Positions 33,089-44,065 of a stretch of DNA of 64,000 nucleotides are shown here, piece after piece. The DNA is taken from the NCBI GenBank assembly GCA_004835665.1, contig RBKR01000020.1, positions 930,001-994,000 on the forward strand, given 5' to 3'. The position numbers and the translations under genes are program-made. The notes under the pieces are model-generated. The model saw only the letters and a program-made list of their open reading frames with translations, ran no database searches and had not been told where the DNA came from. Position 1 is the stretch's first letter; the number at the start of each line of letters is the position of its first letter. This stretch comes from Phoma sp. XZ068 (Eukaryota; Ascomycota; Dothideomycetes; Pleosporales; Didymellaceae).

Positions 33089-34783
33089 TCATGCAATCTC
33101 GTACACGTCGGCGGTGGACTTGACGTCCTTGGTAAAGCCAATGTCCTGGTTCATGGAAAGAAGAGTGACGTTTGAAACCTGACCATAACATTAGCACCAG
33201 CTCTGTGAAGTAGAGGGAGATAGAACTTACATCAACATCGACGAAGGGCGTGCTCTTGCTGAATCTTACCCGCATGGGGAAGAACTCCGAATCGCTGCCA
33301 GCGTGCGCCTCAAACTCGAAGCTGCCAGAGCTGTTGCTCTCGTCGACGGCACCAATGTTCCACTCAATGCTGTCGCCGCTGACCTCGTACACCGCGTCGA
33401 AAGAGCCGACGTTCGGCTCGTCAGTCTCGTAGGGAATGGTGACTGTGACATCCTTCAAAGAATCGCCGCCGGTAAGCTCGTACTCAACAGTGACGTTGAA
33501 TGTGCTGCCCGACTCCTCGACCCAGACGCGGAAAGTAATTGGAGGATCCGAGACGTCGTCGGGCCTTGGTGCGAGCTTCCACTTCATTACGCCAATACCC
33601 ATGTTGGAGGGGAAGCCCTTTGTGGTATCCGCAAGCTGAATGACCTTGTCGTTCTTGAAAACGGCCTTGTCAACCTTAGGATGTGTCATCAGCTGTGCGC
33701 CCCGTGTGTCGCCGGTCTGAAGGTCCAGTTTAACTTGTGTCAGGGAAGCGTCGGTGATCTTGAGCTGCATCTCGCCCTTAACTTCGAAGGACTTCAGGAG
33801 ACCTTCACGGTCAAGTCGTGCGGAGATGGTCTCGTTAGTGGTGATGTGAATGGCCTCGCGGTCGGTCGAGGTAGACTGGCGTGCGCTGGCCGGGGTGGCA
33901 GCGGCGGGCGCGGATGCCTTGGGTGCGACGAGGGGCTCGCTCTCCGGTGGCAGGTCGCCAGCGATCTGGTCGAATGCGCTATTTGTCTTGTTCTTCTTGC
34001 CAAGCTGCATGCCCTTCTTGCCCAATGCCAGCGGTTTGGCCGGTGCCTTCTTCGAAGCCTCGTAGCTGTCGTACGTGTCTGGGACTGTCTGTGTAGGCGC
34101 GCTGGGTGTGAAGGCAGGGTACGAGGACTGGCGACCCATGCCACCGCCCATGCCGCTGCCCATGCCACCTCCCATACCTCCAGCTCCGGCGCGTTGCGAT
34201 CTCGACATCTCCTTGCGTTGCATCTCCAACTGCTTGGCCCTGCGCTTGCGCTCCTCGGAGGCTTCAAGCTCCTTGTTCCGTGCGATGATCTCCTGGATAC
34301 GCTCCTCGTGCGACTCCATATCCAAGAATGTCTTGATCTGGCTCATGGTGAGGTTTTCCCTATATCCCAGCGTCACGATCTCATCGAAAGCGGTAAGGAG
34401 TTCGAAAGCGTTCCTGAGAATCTCGCGCTCGTCGAGGGACTTGCATGTTGACGAGACGACCTGGGCGAAGAGGTGTAGCGAGTTGATGTCCTGCAGGATG
34501 TTGGATTGCAGGTTGGTGATCAGCACCATGTACAGCTCGTCCAAGGGCTGGTATACGTAGCGCACGTTGTCCTGTTCGCAGGTGGTGTGCTGGGTGTTGC
34601 TGTCTGCGAGCTTGGGGAAAGAGGCGAGGAGGGCTTCAATGCGAGAGCGCTGAATCTCGCGGAACTGGCGCGAGAGGACGGCCTTGCCGCCTCGTGTGCA
34701 TATTGACGCTGCGAGAACGACCTGATTTCGTCAGCTTGATGTTGACAGATGGCCCTTAAAGGACGCTGTGTGTTTTGTACCAT
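33089..34783 (-). CDS. RET2: Coatomer subunit delta (delta-COP), 527 aa
   Basis: Subunit of the COPI coat that returns proteins from Golgi to ER. Coding exons are 34783-34781, 34721-33231 and 33178-33089. The first exon is only the ATG, joined over a 59-nt intron (GTACAA...CTGACGAAATCAG) to GTC-GTT-CTC, giving MVVLAASICTRGGKAVLSRQF, the invariant delta-COP start. An adaptin-like longin domain (TNLQSNILQDINSLHLFAQVV) comes first. A charged helix with a Gly/Met-rich linker (GGMGGGMGSGMGGGMG) follows, then a mu-homology domain from about residue 280 (ETISARLDREGLLKSFEVKG, HPKVDKAVFKND). The last exon closes the final strand (NVTLLSMNQDIGF). Length is normal. It is transcribed away from the acidic-protein gene. 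Confidence 0.95.
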
Positions 34784-35593
34784 TGTCGTAGACGTTCAAT
34801 TGGCAAGTGTCGGTAAAAAGCGCCTGCGGGTTGGATTGCGTTTTCTGTTGTGCGGCGCTGCAAGCTCCGAGGCTCTCGTGGTCGAGTTCGAGAGTGGAAG
34901 ATGGAGGGGGTGGTTGTGTCGAGTGGAATTCACAACACCTCCAAGATCTCAGGGTGCGGCTCGACTGCGAGGAGAGGCGGGGTCGCGCAAGTGGATGCTC
35001 TGGCAGGCAGCTGTGAGTTCAACGGCCTGATATGACAGCTCTATCACAAGCACTACCTCAAGTCGCAACACTGAACACCTGGAAGTTCGATGTGGAGCAT
35101 CACGTGCGGGCAGGGCCTAGGGCTTTCGCTAGTCCCGCAAGCACTTAAGCAGCTCCTCCCTTGCCCGCGTCTCGACACATGAAGCACCAGGCACATAGTA
35201 CCAGGACCGTACAGCAACACCCCTCCCCAGCAACGACTATTTCTGTCTGGTCGGTCGAATACTACGGTCCTAAGACTTCACTGCACGACTTCGCCTCGCA
35301 AATTACTGCTGCCCTAAGCCTTGGCGCGTCCCGTCCCGCGGTTCCTCCTTTGTCCTACTTCACTCTTTCCCTCGACCCACATCCCCGTCCTCAAATCCCA
35401 AAATCTACACGCTCTTCGACACGATGCGCTCTTAGTCTTCGGCGCCATTTCCGAACCACACTGCACAGCTTGTACACACACCTCCACCGCCTCGCCACGC
35501 GTCGTGACGCGTTTGGCTCGAGCACGTCTTCAGGTGTTCGCCCCTCGTACAGCAACCAACAACTGAAGCACTACTGAACACAGCTTGAACAAA
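34784..35593. other. Divergent promoter region
   Basis: About 0.8 kb between the delta-COP (-) and acidic-protein (+) genes, likely carrying both promoters. Short CT-rich tracts precede 35594. No gene is seen. Confidence 0.45.
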
Positions 35594-38161
35594 ATGACTA
35601 CTGCTGCACACGCTATACCAGCCCTTGAAATCTCCGCGCCTGACGACAACATGGACGTCCTTTCCGACACTGGCTTCGACTTTGGCGACGGCGACATCGA
35701 CCTCGATCTGGATACTGCTCCTTCCGTTCAGGATGACGACATGTCACTCAACGATGCAGCGACAGATGGTGGACTCGATATGCAAGAGCTACCGGCTGAC
35801 CAAGACGATTTCATGGCCGATCATGGCGACCTGATCGAAGAAGACGATGTGTACAACGACAATGGCACTGCTGCAGTGTCACAGACCATGAACGAAAGTG
35901 CGACCGCTTTCGAAGCAGATATGCTTGCGCCACCAGATGAGGATCTGATCGATTACTCTGATGACGAGACGCAGCAGCCAGTCAAGACGCACAGCCCATC
36001 AGTGCATGTAGAGGAAGGTGCACAAGTGTCCTATGATCTCGAGGCCACATCTGTCCCAGCCGATGATCCTGAAGAGGATGTTCAGACGCAGGAGGAGACG
36101 CAAACTCTCGAGACTACAGAAGCCATTTACGATGAAGCACAGACATTCGAGGATGACGTCACAAAGCCTCTTGAGCGGAGTGATGCCAGTCCTGAGCATC
36201 AGCTACAGGGCGCTGAAGTGCAGCGCGAAGTGGACGACCAGGACCACGTTCATGGCGACGATGATGGTGGTGTGCCGCTTCCAGCAGACGAGCAATCGCA
36301 CCAAGGTGATGACTCTGCCGCAGAGCAGCAAGAGGCACAGCACCAAGACGCTGGTGATGACAGTGAGAGCAATCACCACAGTGACCAGCAGATCGAGTTA
36401 CGACCAGTGACCGTGAACTACGCAGGGAACGACTTGTGGCTGTTCAAACAGCATGACCTCGACGAGAGCGGCGACTTCCTGCTCGAAGATCTGTCGGTGG
36501 CTAAGTCCAGCATTTCGAATCTCTTCCAGGCATGCAGGCTGTCCCTCGGTGATGATGTTTCTGGCGAACATGAGATTGGCTTCCGCTTCGACCATTTGCA
36601 CAACCTCGAGCTTTACGAAGACAACACTGCATGTGTAGCTGTGTCCTTGGAGCGCCTGGTAAACCTGTATCATACATTGCAGGCACAAGATGACAACGAA
36701 GATCCGGAATGCTTCTACGTCACCCTACAATTCCGTCCACGCTTCGCTACACTGCTCGCTGACGTTGCGCAATATGCTGAGCAGGGAAGTGGTTATTCTG
36801 CCTTGGACGCTGCAGTGGCAGCAGGTGAGACCCACTTTTCGAATGTGTTCTCTAGTGCGTCCACAGAGCATGACCATGTCGAATGGGATGTTGAAGAAAA
36901 TGAGGAAGAGGCTAGCTCTCCCGGTTCTGACAACAGCGTCGCCCCACAGGATGTGGAAGCTGGTGACCCTGATGAGCGTAATTTCGAAGATGTCGAGAAT
37001 CAAGAAGACGAGCAAGAAGAAGAAGAACAAGAGGAGTATTTTAGCCAAGAGTACAGAAAGAACCAGCAGGGTGTAGATTTGGAGGAAGGTTTAGATCAGG
37101 CTCTGGACGCACAAGATGAGGACTCTCACATCGCCCAAGAAGCTGCTGACCTAGACTCTTCGGAGAACATAGCGCCTAGTATAACCACAGATTACGTAGA
37201 AGCAGTACACGAGCCAGAGTCAACAGCAGCAACGGAACAACGCGCGTCCGACTCCCAGGACGAAAGAACGCCCGACCAGATTGCACATGACAAGCAAGAA
37301 GCAGAGGACTTCGTCGACTATAGCGACGATGAAGATGATCAAGACGTCAACTCCGTGCCAGCGCGTGAGCCATCGCCATCCTCGTCTACTGTTCAAGGGG
37401 ACGAAACTACCGAGATCCAAGAGCCCGGTCTTGCTTCCGAGCATGACGGCCAAGGGGACGAAAACAATGCCGAGAGTGGCTTCGATGAGCACGATGACGA
37501 TGCCACTCTGCTTACGCAAACACAATATGGTGATGATGCAAACCACTATGCCTTTCAAGACTACACAGAGACATACAACCAAGGCGATCCATTCCAGGAT
37601 TTTGAAGCAGACGGCACCGTAGGAGACCCTTTCGAGGGGGACGATACCTTTAGTGGTGACACTAACCAAGGTTTCGCCGACTACGACTTCCAGAACATGG
37701 ATGGTGAACTCAACCTAGGCTTTGATGAACAGCCTTTAGACGAGACCAACCAGGTCAACCATGTCGATGAGACCTTTGAGGCTGTCGAGGATGTCACGCA
37801 CGCTGATGCCTTCTTGGATTTGGACAACGCCCCTGAGTGGGCCGTTGACGCAGAACCGGCTTCCAACCTACCAGGAGAGGATGCAGTTCTTGTACATGAT
37901 GATGCCACCAATCACGAAGATGAAGAGGGTGGCGCGGTCGAGCAGCCTGTGGCTACAACGTCTTCGGCTGCAGACCTCTCGTTAGCCTCATCAAACGATC
38001 ACAGACCCTCGTCTCCCCAAGGACAGAAAAGATCGATTGACGAGGTTGGCGACGGGATTGATGATGCACCCGACTCCACAGGTATGGCTTCGTTCTCACC
38101 GTGGAAACGACGGCTCGATGCTGACTTTTGCTTGGCAGACGCAAAAAGACCCAGAGTTTGA
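35594..38161 (+). CDS. Large acidic protein of unknown function, 836 aa
   Basis: ATG at 35594 (MTTAAHAIPALEISAPDDNMDVL). Exons 35594-38081 and 38139-38161; the 57-nt intron has a GTATGG donor, a GCTGAC branch and a TTGGCAG acceptor. The intron is a multiple of three without stops, so an unspliced mRNA would still read through with 19 extra residues. The protein is extremely rich in Asp, Glu and Gln, with repeated DYSDDE motifs (residues ~120 and ~580). A folded core lies at about 275-410: VNYAGNDLWLFKQHDLDES, LLEDLSVAKSSISNLFQACR and FYVTLQFRPRFATLLADVA. The C-terminus is basic (KRSIDEVGD, KRPRV), possibly a nuclear signal. I recall uncharacterised fungal proteins of this shape but no function. 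Acidic chaperone or chromatin roles are guesses. Confidence 0.8.
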   Translation: MTTAAHAIPALEISAPDDNMDVLSDTGFDFGDGDIDLDLDTAPSVQDDDMSLNDAATDGGLDMQELPADQDDFMADHGDLIEEDDVYNDNGTAAVSQTMNESATAFEADMLAPPDEDLIDYSDDETQQPVKTHSPSVHVEEGAQVSYDLEATSVPADDPEEDVQTQEETQTLETTEAIYDEAQTFEDDVTKPLERSDASPEHQLQGAEVQREVDDQDHVHGDDDGGVPLPADEQSHQGDDSAAEQQEAQHQDAGDDSESNHHSDQQIELRPVTVNYAGNDLWLFKQHDLDESGDFLLEDLSVAKSSISNLFQACRLSLGDDVSGEHEIGFRFDHLHNLELYEDNTACVAVSLERLVNLYHTLQAQDDNEDPECFYVTLQFRPRFATLLADVAQYAEQGSGYSALDAAVAAGETHFSNVFSSASTEHDHVEWDVEENEEEASSPGSDNSVAPQDVEAGDPDERNFEDVENQEDEQEEEEQEEYFSQEYRKNQQGVDLEEGLDQALDAQDEDSHIAQEAADLDSSENIAPSITTDYVEAVHEPESTAATEQRASDSQDERTPDQIAHDKQEAEDFVDYSDDEDDQDVNSVPAREPSPSSSTVQGDETTEIQEPGLASEHDGQGDENNAESGFDEHDDDATLLTQTQYGDDANHYAFQDYTETYNQGDPFQDFEADGTVGDPFEGDDTFSGDTNQGFADYDFQNMDGELNLGFDEQPLDETNQVNHVDETFEAVEDVTHADAFLDLDNAPEWAVDAEPASNLPGEDAVLVHDDATNHEDEEGGAVEQPVATTSSAADLSLASSNDHRPSSPQGQKRSIDEVGDGIDDAPDSTGMASFSPWKRRLDADFCLADAKRPRV

Positions 38162-39848
38162 AGCCCGCCATCCTCGGAATCGGACGAAGTTCCCTTCGAG
38201 TACTAACCATTAGCTCTCCCTTACACATTTGCATTTCGACATCGGATCTCTTCTTAGTCCCCTTCCTCGACACATCACGGCAAATACCCTTTCTCGCTCC
38301 TGTCGAGCATCTTGCGCGAATTGACACCGACGTTGAGCGCAGTTTTACTAATAATATACTAACCACAGTCATGATACGTAAAAGTTCTCAGTCCGTCGTT
38401 GCTTCCCTCGGGAGCTTTGCGAGGATCGCACAACAGTAAGGTATGTCAGTCTGTATTCACAGATTCTTCCCTGGATCACTATACAACAACAAAACAAAAA
38501 GAACCCAGCATCGAAGGGACAGCGGTGCACCTCTCTGAGAGGCTGAATTACGGCGTTTGGGTTGGCATGGCAGATATTTCGACGAGATACCCCAGGTTCG
38601 AGGACGAATGGATTTTGTCCGGCGGTGTGCAGTGACAATCGACATTGCAGGATAGTCAGGACGCATGCGTGGCTGCGAAGGCACCAGGAAGACGAGCTGC
38701 GTCACTCGCGAGAGCAGTGGAGTCCAATATCGACTGTGGGGTCGGCAAAGATCTATTTCAGGCATCTTTCGCCAGCCTCGTATTGCGCTGACGTTTTCCG
38801 GATGCTGCGATTGGACATTTTGTATCGTAGATATATTTTCTTGCAATTATTTGGACTTCTAGAGCCGTACTCGTGTGCAGTCAGCATGTGCACTCGTATT
38901 GGACTATACAAGTTTGATGGCAGAGGTGAGCTGATCGTGACTAACCATGTGCAGCCAGCCACTGCGTGGTGGCTTCCACACGACCCAAACTGCGGTTGTG
39001 CCAGAAGCTCTGATGAACGAGCACTTGCAAGGAGGACCTTGAACAAGCGGCAGCCGGCGAGGGTTCATTCCAGGCTCAACAAGTGCTTCAAGATTGAAGG
39101 ATCGACAGGTACATCCGGCAGTCCGCAGAGTCCGAAGTTGCAGTTCCACCGAGGAGGTTACGCGTCTGGGCCGGACAGCACCCAAGTCTTCCCAAGGTTC
39201 CACGCATGCAGGGGCTCTTTACTTAGCGTTTTAGCGTTCTGGGCTGCTCAGCCTCAGTGCACCAAAGCCGAAAGGGAGGATTCGAGCCAACGCTTGCGAT
39301 GGTGAGACGGTACCTGACAATAACGCCACTTGACACTTGTTGAATTGAATGTATCGATAACCCGCGCTGTTCCCCAGACGCCGTGCTCGTGCTCCAACCT
39401 CGCGCTTCTCGTTGTTCAGACCAAACTGTCGCTACTGCTAGGCGGACCCAATCCCTCGCCCGCTCCCTTTGTTGTGCAGGTGACGACGCACGCCGGTGGC
39501 CCCACAGGTACTCCTTCCTCGTTCTCGCTCCCTCGGCGGCGTTTGGTGAAACGTGCATCGATTCCAAGGCCCTGCCTGCCACGAACATCGACGCGCTCGA
39601 ACCTTTGCCGAATCTCCGCATCGCACCACGTCGCAACGCAGAGCTCAAGTGCTGAGTTCTGCTGAGCTGGGCCGACGACATTGCGCCGACGACACGCAAC
39701 GCCAGCCACCACAGTATCGATAACCACACCGCACTGCCTGCGCTGCTCGCCATACCTGCAGCGATCCCCCGGCGCATCTGAGCGCATTACCATATACACA
39801 CATATTCATACCAGCCCGGCTACTAGGCGATCGTCGCTGAGCGGCATC
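38162..39848. other. Intergenic, no gene seen
   Basis: About 1.7 kb between two + strand genes. Frames of up to 247 codons occur (38562-39305) but lack any domain pattern, have erratic composition and overlap frames on the other strand. The final ~400 bases are C-rich, like a leader. Confidence 0.4.
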
Positions 39849-41267
39849 ATGGTGGAAGACAAGTACGCCGCAGCGCACAACCGCCGGCACGCAACATGCT
39901 AACCCTCGAACAGATATGTCGGCCTCTGCCTCGCAGTCTCGTCCTCGCTCGCCATTGGCGCCAGTTTTGTCATCACAAAGAAGGGTCTAAATGCGTCCAT
40001 GGAAAAGCACGGCTTCGACGGCGATGGCTACTCGTACCTGCGCAACTCGACCTGGTGGGCCGGTATCATCACCATGGTGCTCGGCGAGATCTTCAACTTT
40101 GCCGCGTATGCGTTTGCGCCTGCGATTCTAGTGACGCCACTTGGTGCGCTGAGTGTCCTTATTGGCGCTGTGCTGGGCAGCTATTTCTTGGATGAGCAGC
40201 TGGGCGTGTTGGGCAAGATTGGTTGTGCAATCTGTCTTATTGGGAGTGTGATCATTGTGCTGCATGCGCCGCCGGATAAGGAGGTTTCGTCTGTGGACGA
40301 GATCTTGAATCTGGCACTCCAGCCTGGTATGTCGTTTGCTGTATTACCACACCTTCTACAGTGCATAGCTCACGTTTGATTCCAGGCTTCCTCATTTACT
40401 GCCTCTTCGTCGCCATCTTCTCCGTCTTCATGATCTACAAGATCGCCCCCAAGCACGGCCGCAAGAATCCGCTCATCTACCTCTCCATCTGCTCCACAAC
40501 TGGCTCTGTGTCGATCATGTTCATCAAGGCCTTTGGCATTGCGCTGAAGATGACATTCGCGGGGAACAACCAGTTCACCCACCCCTCAACCTATGTCTTC
40601 GTCATCATGATTGTTGGCTGCATCCTCACGCAAATGAACTACTTCAACAAAGCTCTCAGCCAGTTCTCCACCAACATGTACATCCACTCCCTCTCCTTTC
40701 CCAGTCCAGTTACTAACAACGAACAGTGTGAACCCTCTCTATTACGTAACCTTCACAACTTGTACCCTGATCGCCTCTTGCCTTCTCTTCCAAGGCTTCA
40801 ACACGACCTCAACCGTAAACACAATTTCCCTGCTCTGCGGCTTCCTTATCATCTTCTCCGGCGTTTACCTGCTCAACCTGTCCCGTGAGGACCCCAACGG
40901 CACCGGCGCCCTCGGCAACACGCTCTCCGACGGCATCCCCAGCGACGCTATCAGCGGCTTCCCAACAAGACGCAGCATGCAACTCCGACGCAGCCAGGAA
41001 CTATATCTGCAGAGCAACGGCAGCGGCGTAAGGAGAAGCAGCGGCATGGGCGCCGAAGGCGAAGGCCTGATGCACGACTACGACGTAGAGAACCAATTCG
41101 AGCTCGGCGACCTAGCAGACAGCGACGACGAAGACAACAGGAAGAAAGGCACGAGTTTCGACGAAGACGGCAGACTCGGCGGGCGTGCTAGCTCGGGGAG
41201 CAACATGCGCAGCCTGCGCGTCCAGCGCGAGAGTGTGCAGCCCAAGCGCACATCAAGCCCGCGATAA
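39849..41267 (+). CDS. NIPA-type magnesium transporter, 419 aa
   Basis: Exons 39849-39862, 39914-40326, 40386-40677 and 40727-41267. The first exon is only 14 nt (MVEDK, last codon split). The joined start runs into KYVGLCLAVSSSLAIGASFVITKKGL, which is the NIPA (DUF803) first helix. About nine membrane helices follow: TPLGALSVLIGAVLGSYFLDEQLG, KIGCAICLIGSVIIVLHAP, VFVIMIVGCILTQMNYFNKAL and the NPLYYVTFTTCTLIASCLLF segment are typical. The family carries Mg2+ in animals; in fungi the activity is assumed. The last ~130 residues form a Ser/Asp-rich cytosolic tail with FPTRRSMQLRRSQELY. Phase and total length check across all three introns. Confidence 0.92.
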
Positions 41268-42010
41268 ACATGCGCGGCATATCGTAGACAGAGGGATATG
41301 AGGCGTTTGTATAAAGAGAGGGGCTCCGTATCGTATGCCTGGCGCTGCGGACGGTCGGCGTTCAGGATATGGTTTGGCATGGGCATTTTGGCATTTCAAT
41401 TGCAGCATTTGACGAGGACTACACTTGTATTTGTACGGAGGGCTGGCATGACTTTGGTATACCCACGGGATTGATACTCACGGGATAGGGGGCCGTGTAC
41501 ATTGCTGTGTTGCACGCGGAGTAGAGAATCTATATCAGCTTATCTCCATTGCATATATGGATGTTTTGTGTGCTGGTGATGATGCTTTGATGTGATCTGA
41601 ACCGTCTGGTAACTTGTACTGCGTTCGGGATTCTGCTGGTAAGATAAATGACATGTCATAGGATACATGACGTGAGTAATAACTGGTTGTAGGTGATTCA
41701 CACGAATGAGTGTTAGAATTGAATCTCGAGATATACAAATATTCATTTCGCATTGCTATACGTTTCAAAATCAAAAGGCCGTCCCTATGGTATCCAACAT
41801 GAACGTTTCAATCTTGTATGTATCCTCAACAATTGAAAGTGTAAGACAAAATGCCGCCCGCTAAATGCTCGCTGATACATGGTAAAGGGTATTCTCAAAG
41901 TCAAATCGATGCAACGCATGTATGAAATGAGATCTAAGTTCGGCCGTAAAATGTACATCGTACATGGGCCGTTCAAGCACTATTGTGCAATATTTTTCGT
42001 CGGTTCGTCC
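41268..42010. other. Intergenic between convergent genes
   Basis: AT-rich shared 3' flanks. No gene is seen. Confidence 0.4.
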
Positions 42011-44065
42011 TCATATGACAGCGTCCCCGAGGTAGCTAAAGTCGTCCATGAGTGTGGTCAGCTGGCTCGTCGTGCTGTCACGCTGAACATTGGTGTGCTT
42101 CGGTCGAAGCGTGACCTCGCTCTGGACCGTATCCTTGCTCTTCGTCTCGCTCTCGGGTAGACTGTACCCCTGGAAGCCTAGACCGAAGCAGGCTGCCTGC
42201 CGTCTCGGCATCGCTTCCGTGTGCTGGATATCCAAGTTGAAAAGGTCGGAGCTAAATGATATTGCGGAAAGACGGAGGGTGTTGAGATCAAGTTGTGGAG
42301 GGGTGGAAATACGATTGTCGGTGATGTCGTCTTCTTCGTCAACTTCGACAATTGTTGTGGTTTGTTGAGCCTTTTGAAAGGCGTACTCGGCGTAAGAGTA
42401 GCGGATAGATTGGTGCAAAGGCGATCCTGCTTCGCTGGACGCGCTCGTTGCAGAGCTGAAGGTCGGTGATGTGACGCCCTCATCGTCCGAAGTCGCATAG
42501 CTATCGAAGCTGCTCCACGTTGAGAAGTGACTACGCTGTTTCTCTGACATCTGCACAATCGGCGATTCCTCGTCTTCATATGCTTGCAGAATGTCGTCAG
42601 TTACTGCATCCTCTTCCTCTGCCTCTTCAATGGATGGTGTCTCTGCTGGTGCAGATGTGTGGCAGGCAAACAGAGGGGCAGGTGTCAGGTATCGAGGAAG
42701 ATCAGGCAGATCCTTCTGGAGAGGCACCTCTCGTAGAGCAGGGCTACAGCCTCCGTAGCTAGATGAAGGACGCTCATCCGCAGCTGCCGGTGCTAGAGAG
42801 GGTATTGGGCGCCGAAGCACTGGTGCAGGTTTGAAGAACTGAACTTCTCTTGCTTGCTGGATGCTATCATCAAACTCTTGCTGAAGCCTCGGTGATGATA
42901 CCCAAGGATCATTTGCGTAGAGGCTACGCTTAGTTTGTTGTGTATCTGCTGAGTTGGCTCGATGACGACCAGGCTCGACATCAAACTCGTCGGTAACAAC
43001 AGTTGTTGGTATGTAGGATCGACGGCGTTGCAAATATGTCTCGTCCGCAGGTAACTCGGCGATGAAAGGCTGAGTATCCGTCAAAGGGTCGACGGGGTGT
43101 GATGCTAGCGGCGAAAAGCCTTTGGTGATGATCGGGATTGAGACGGGTGGGGTGGTCGTTCGAGGTCGAGAGAAATTCCTAGGTGTACGTGGTGGTGTCG
43201 GCTGGTATGTAGGCAACACGCCATCAGCGGTTGTACTGATCAGTACGGGTGCGGAGATCTGCATTTCTCTGACATCGGATGCACTTCGTGACCTTGAGCG
43301 AGCTCGTTTAGAAGCGAACTTCTCCTTTAGATCCTTGAAGTCGGTAAAGAGCGGTGTCGATGGGAGCAGTGGTGACGCAGATGCACTTCGAGCGTGTCGT
43401 GACACATTTGGTGAAAGGAATTGGTCCGCTGGAGGATATGTGGCGGACTTGGGAGCCCATGGCGAAGGCAAAGGCAAAGCGTAAGCTTCACGATTCGAGC
43501 TTCGAGGTCGAGGAGATGGTAAAGCCTTGCCCGGAGGAACCGGTGTCAGATATCTGTCTTTGGGATTACGTGTGAAGGCCGTGGAGTCATCGGACACACT
43601 GTGACTAGGCCCTTCTATCGGTATCTCCAGTATGTTCACGTTTTGGCCGGGCAGTAAGGGGCATACTGTTGTCGAAGGTTGCGAGGGGTTGTGACATTCC
43701 TTGTCTCCATCAACTTCATACTGTTGCAAGTCAGCGTGATCTAAAGAGACAACGCAATCCACCTACATAGTACCAGTATGTGCCACCCATTCTCAACGGG
43801 CCGTCTCGCTTCGGTGATAGCATGCTGAGATCGCCGTCACAAAAGATGTCGGAGAAAGTGAAGCAACCTTTCCAGATGCTGCGCCCACCTCGCGTATCAA
43901 GATGGAGACTGTAGCGCTTGGAGAAGTTGTCCCAAGATCCAAGCAACACTACACTACGCAGTGCAGCCGGACATTGACTAGAGGAGGTTATAAGTTGCAG
44001 ATGTCTGGCGGCGGCACAGAGGGGTACACATACAAAAGAAACGTATGCAGAGTGGTGTTGTTCAT
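42011..44065 (-). CDS. AMPK-type glycogen-binding (E-set) domain protein with long disordered tail, 650 aa
   Basis: Exons 44065-44034, 43977-43767 and 43720-42011. Intron 1 has a GTATGT donor and a CTCTAG acceptor; intron 2 has a GTAGGT donor, a GCTGAC branch and an AACAG acceptor. The joined N-terminus reads MNNTTLHTFLFQ, then ALRSVVLLGSWDNFSKRY, RSIWKGCFTFSDI, MGGTYWYYYEVDGD and PLLPGQNVNILEIP. This is the AMPK1-CBM/CBM48-like fold (V-x-L-x-G-S-W-D-x-[FW]) that binds glycogen in AMPK beta subunits. The remaining ~530 residues are Ser/Pro-rich and disordered (ARSASASPLLPSTPLF, RSRSASDVREM), with an acidic patch EEAEEEDAVTDD. There is no AMPK-beta C-terminal domain, so it is not that subunit. 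Carbohydrate-linked regulation is inferred. Confidence 0.8.

Noticed and set aside
33303..34451. 382-codon + strand frame antisense to delta-COP
   Set aside because: It is the mirror of a strongly conserved coding exon; leucine/valine-rich shadow frames are expected opposite it.
38562..39305. 247-codon + strand frame between the acidic-protein and NIPA genes
   Set aside because: No recognisable residues; it overlaps similar-length frames on the opposite strand and lacks codon regularity.
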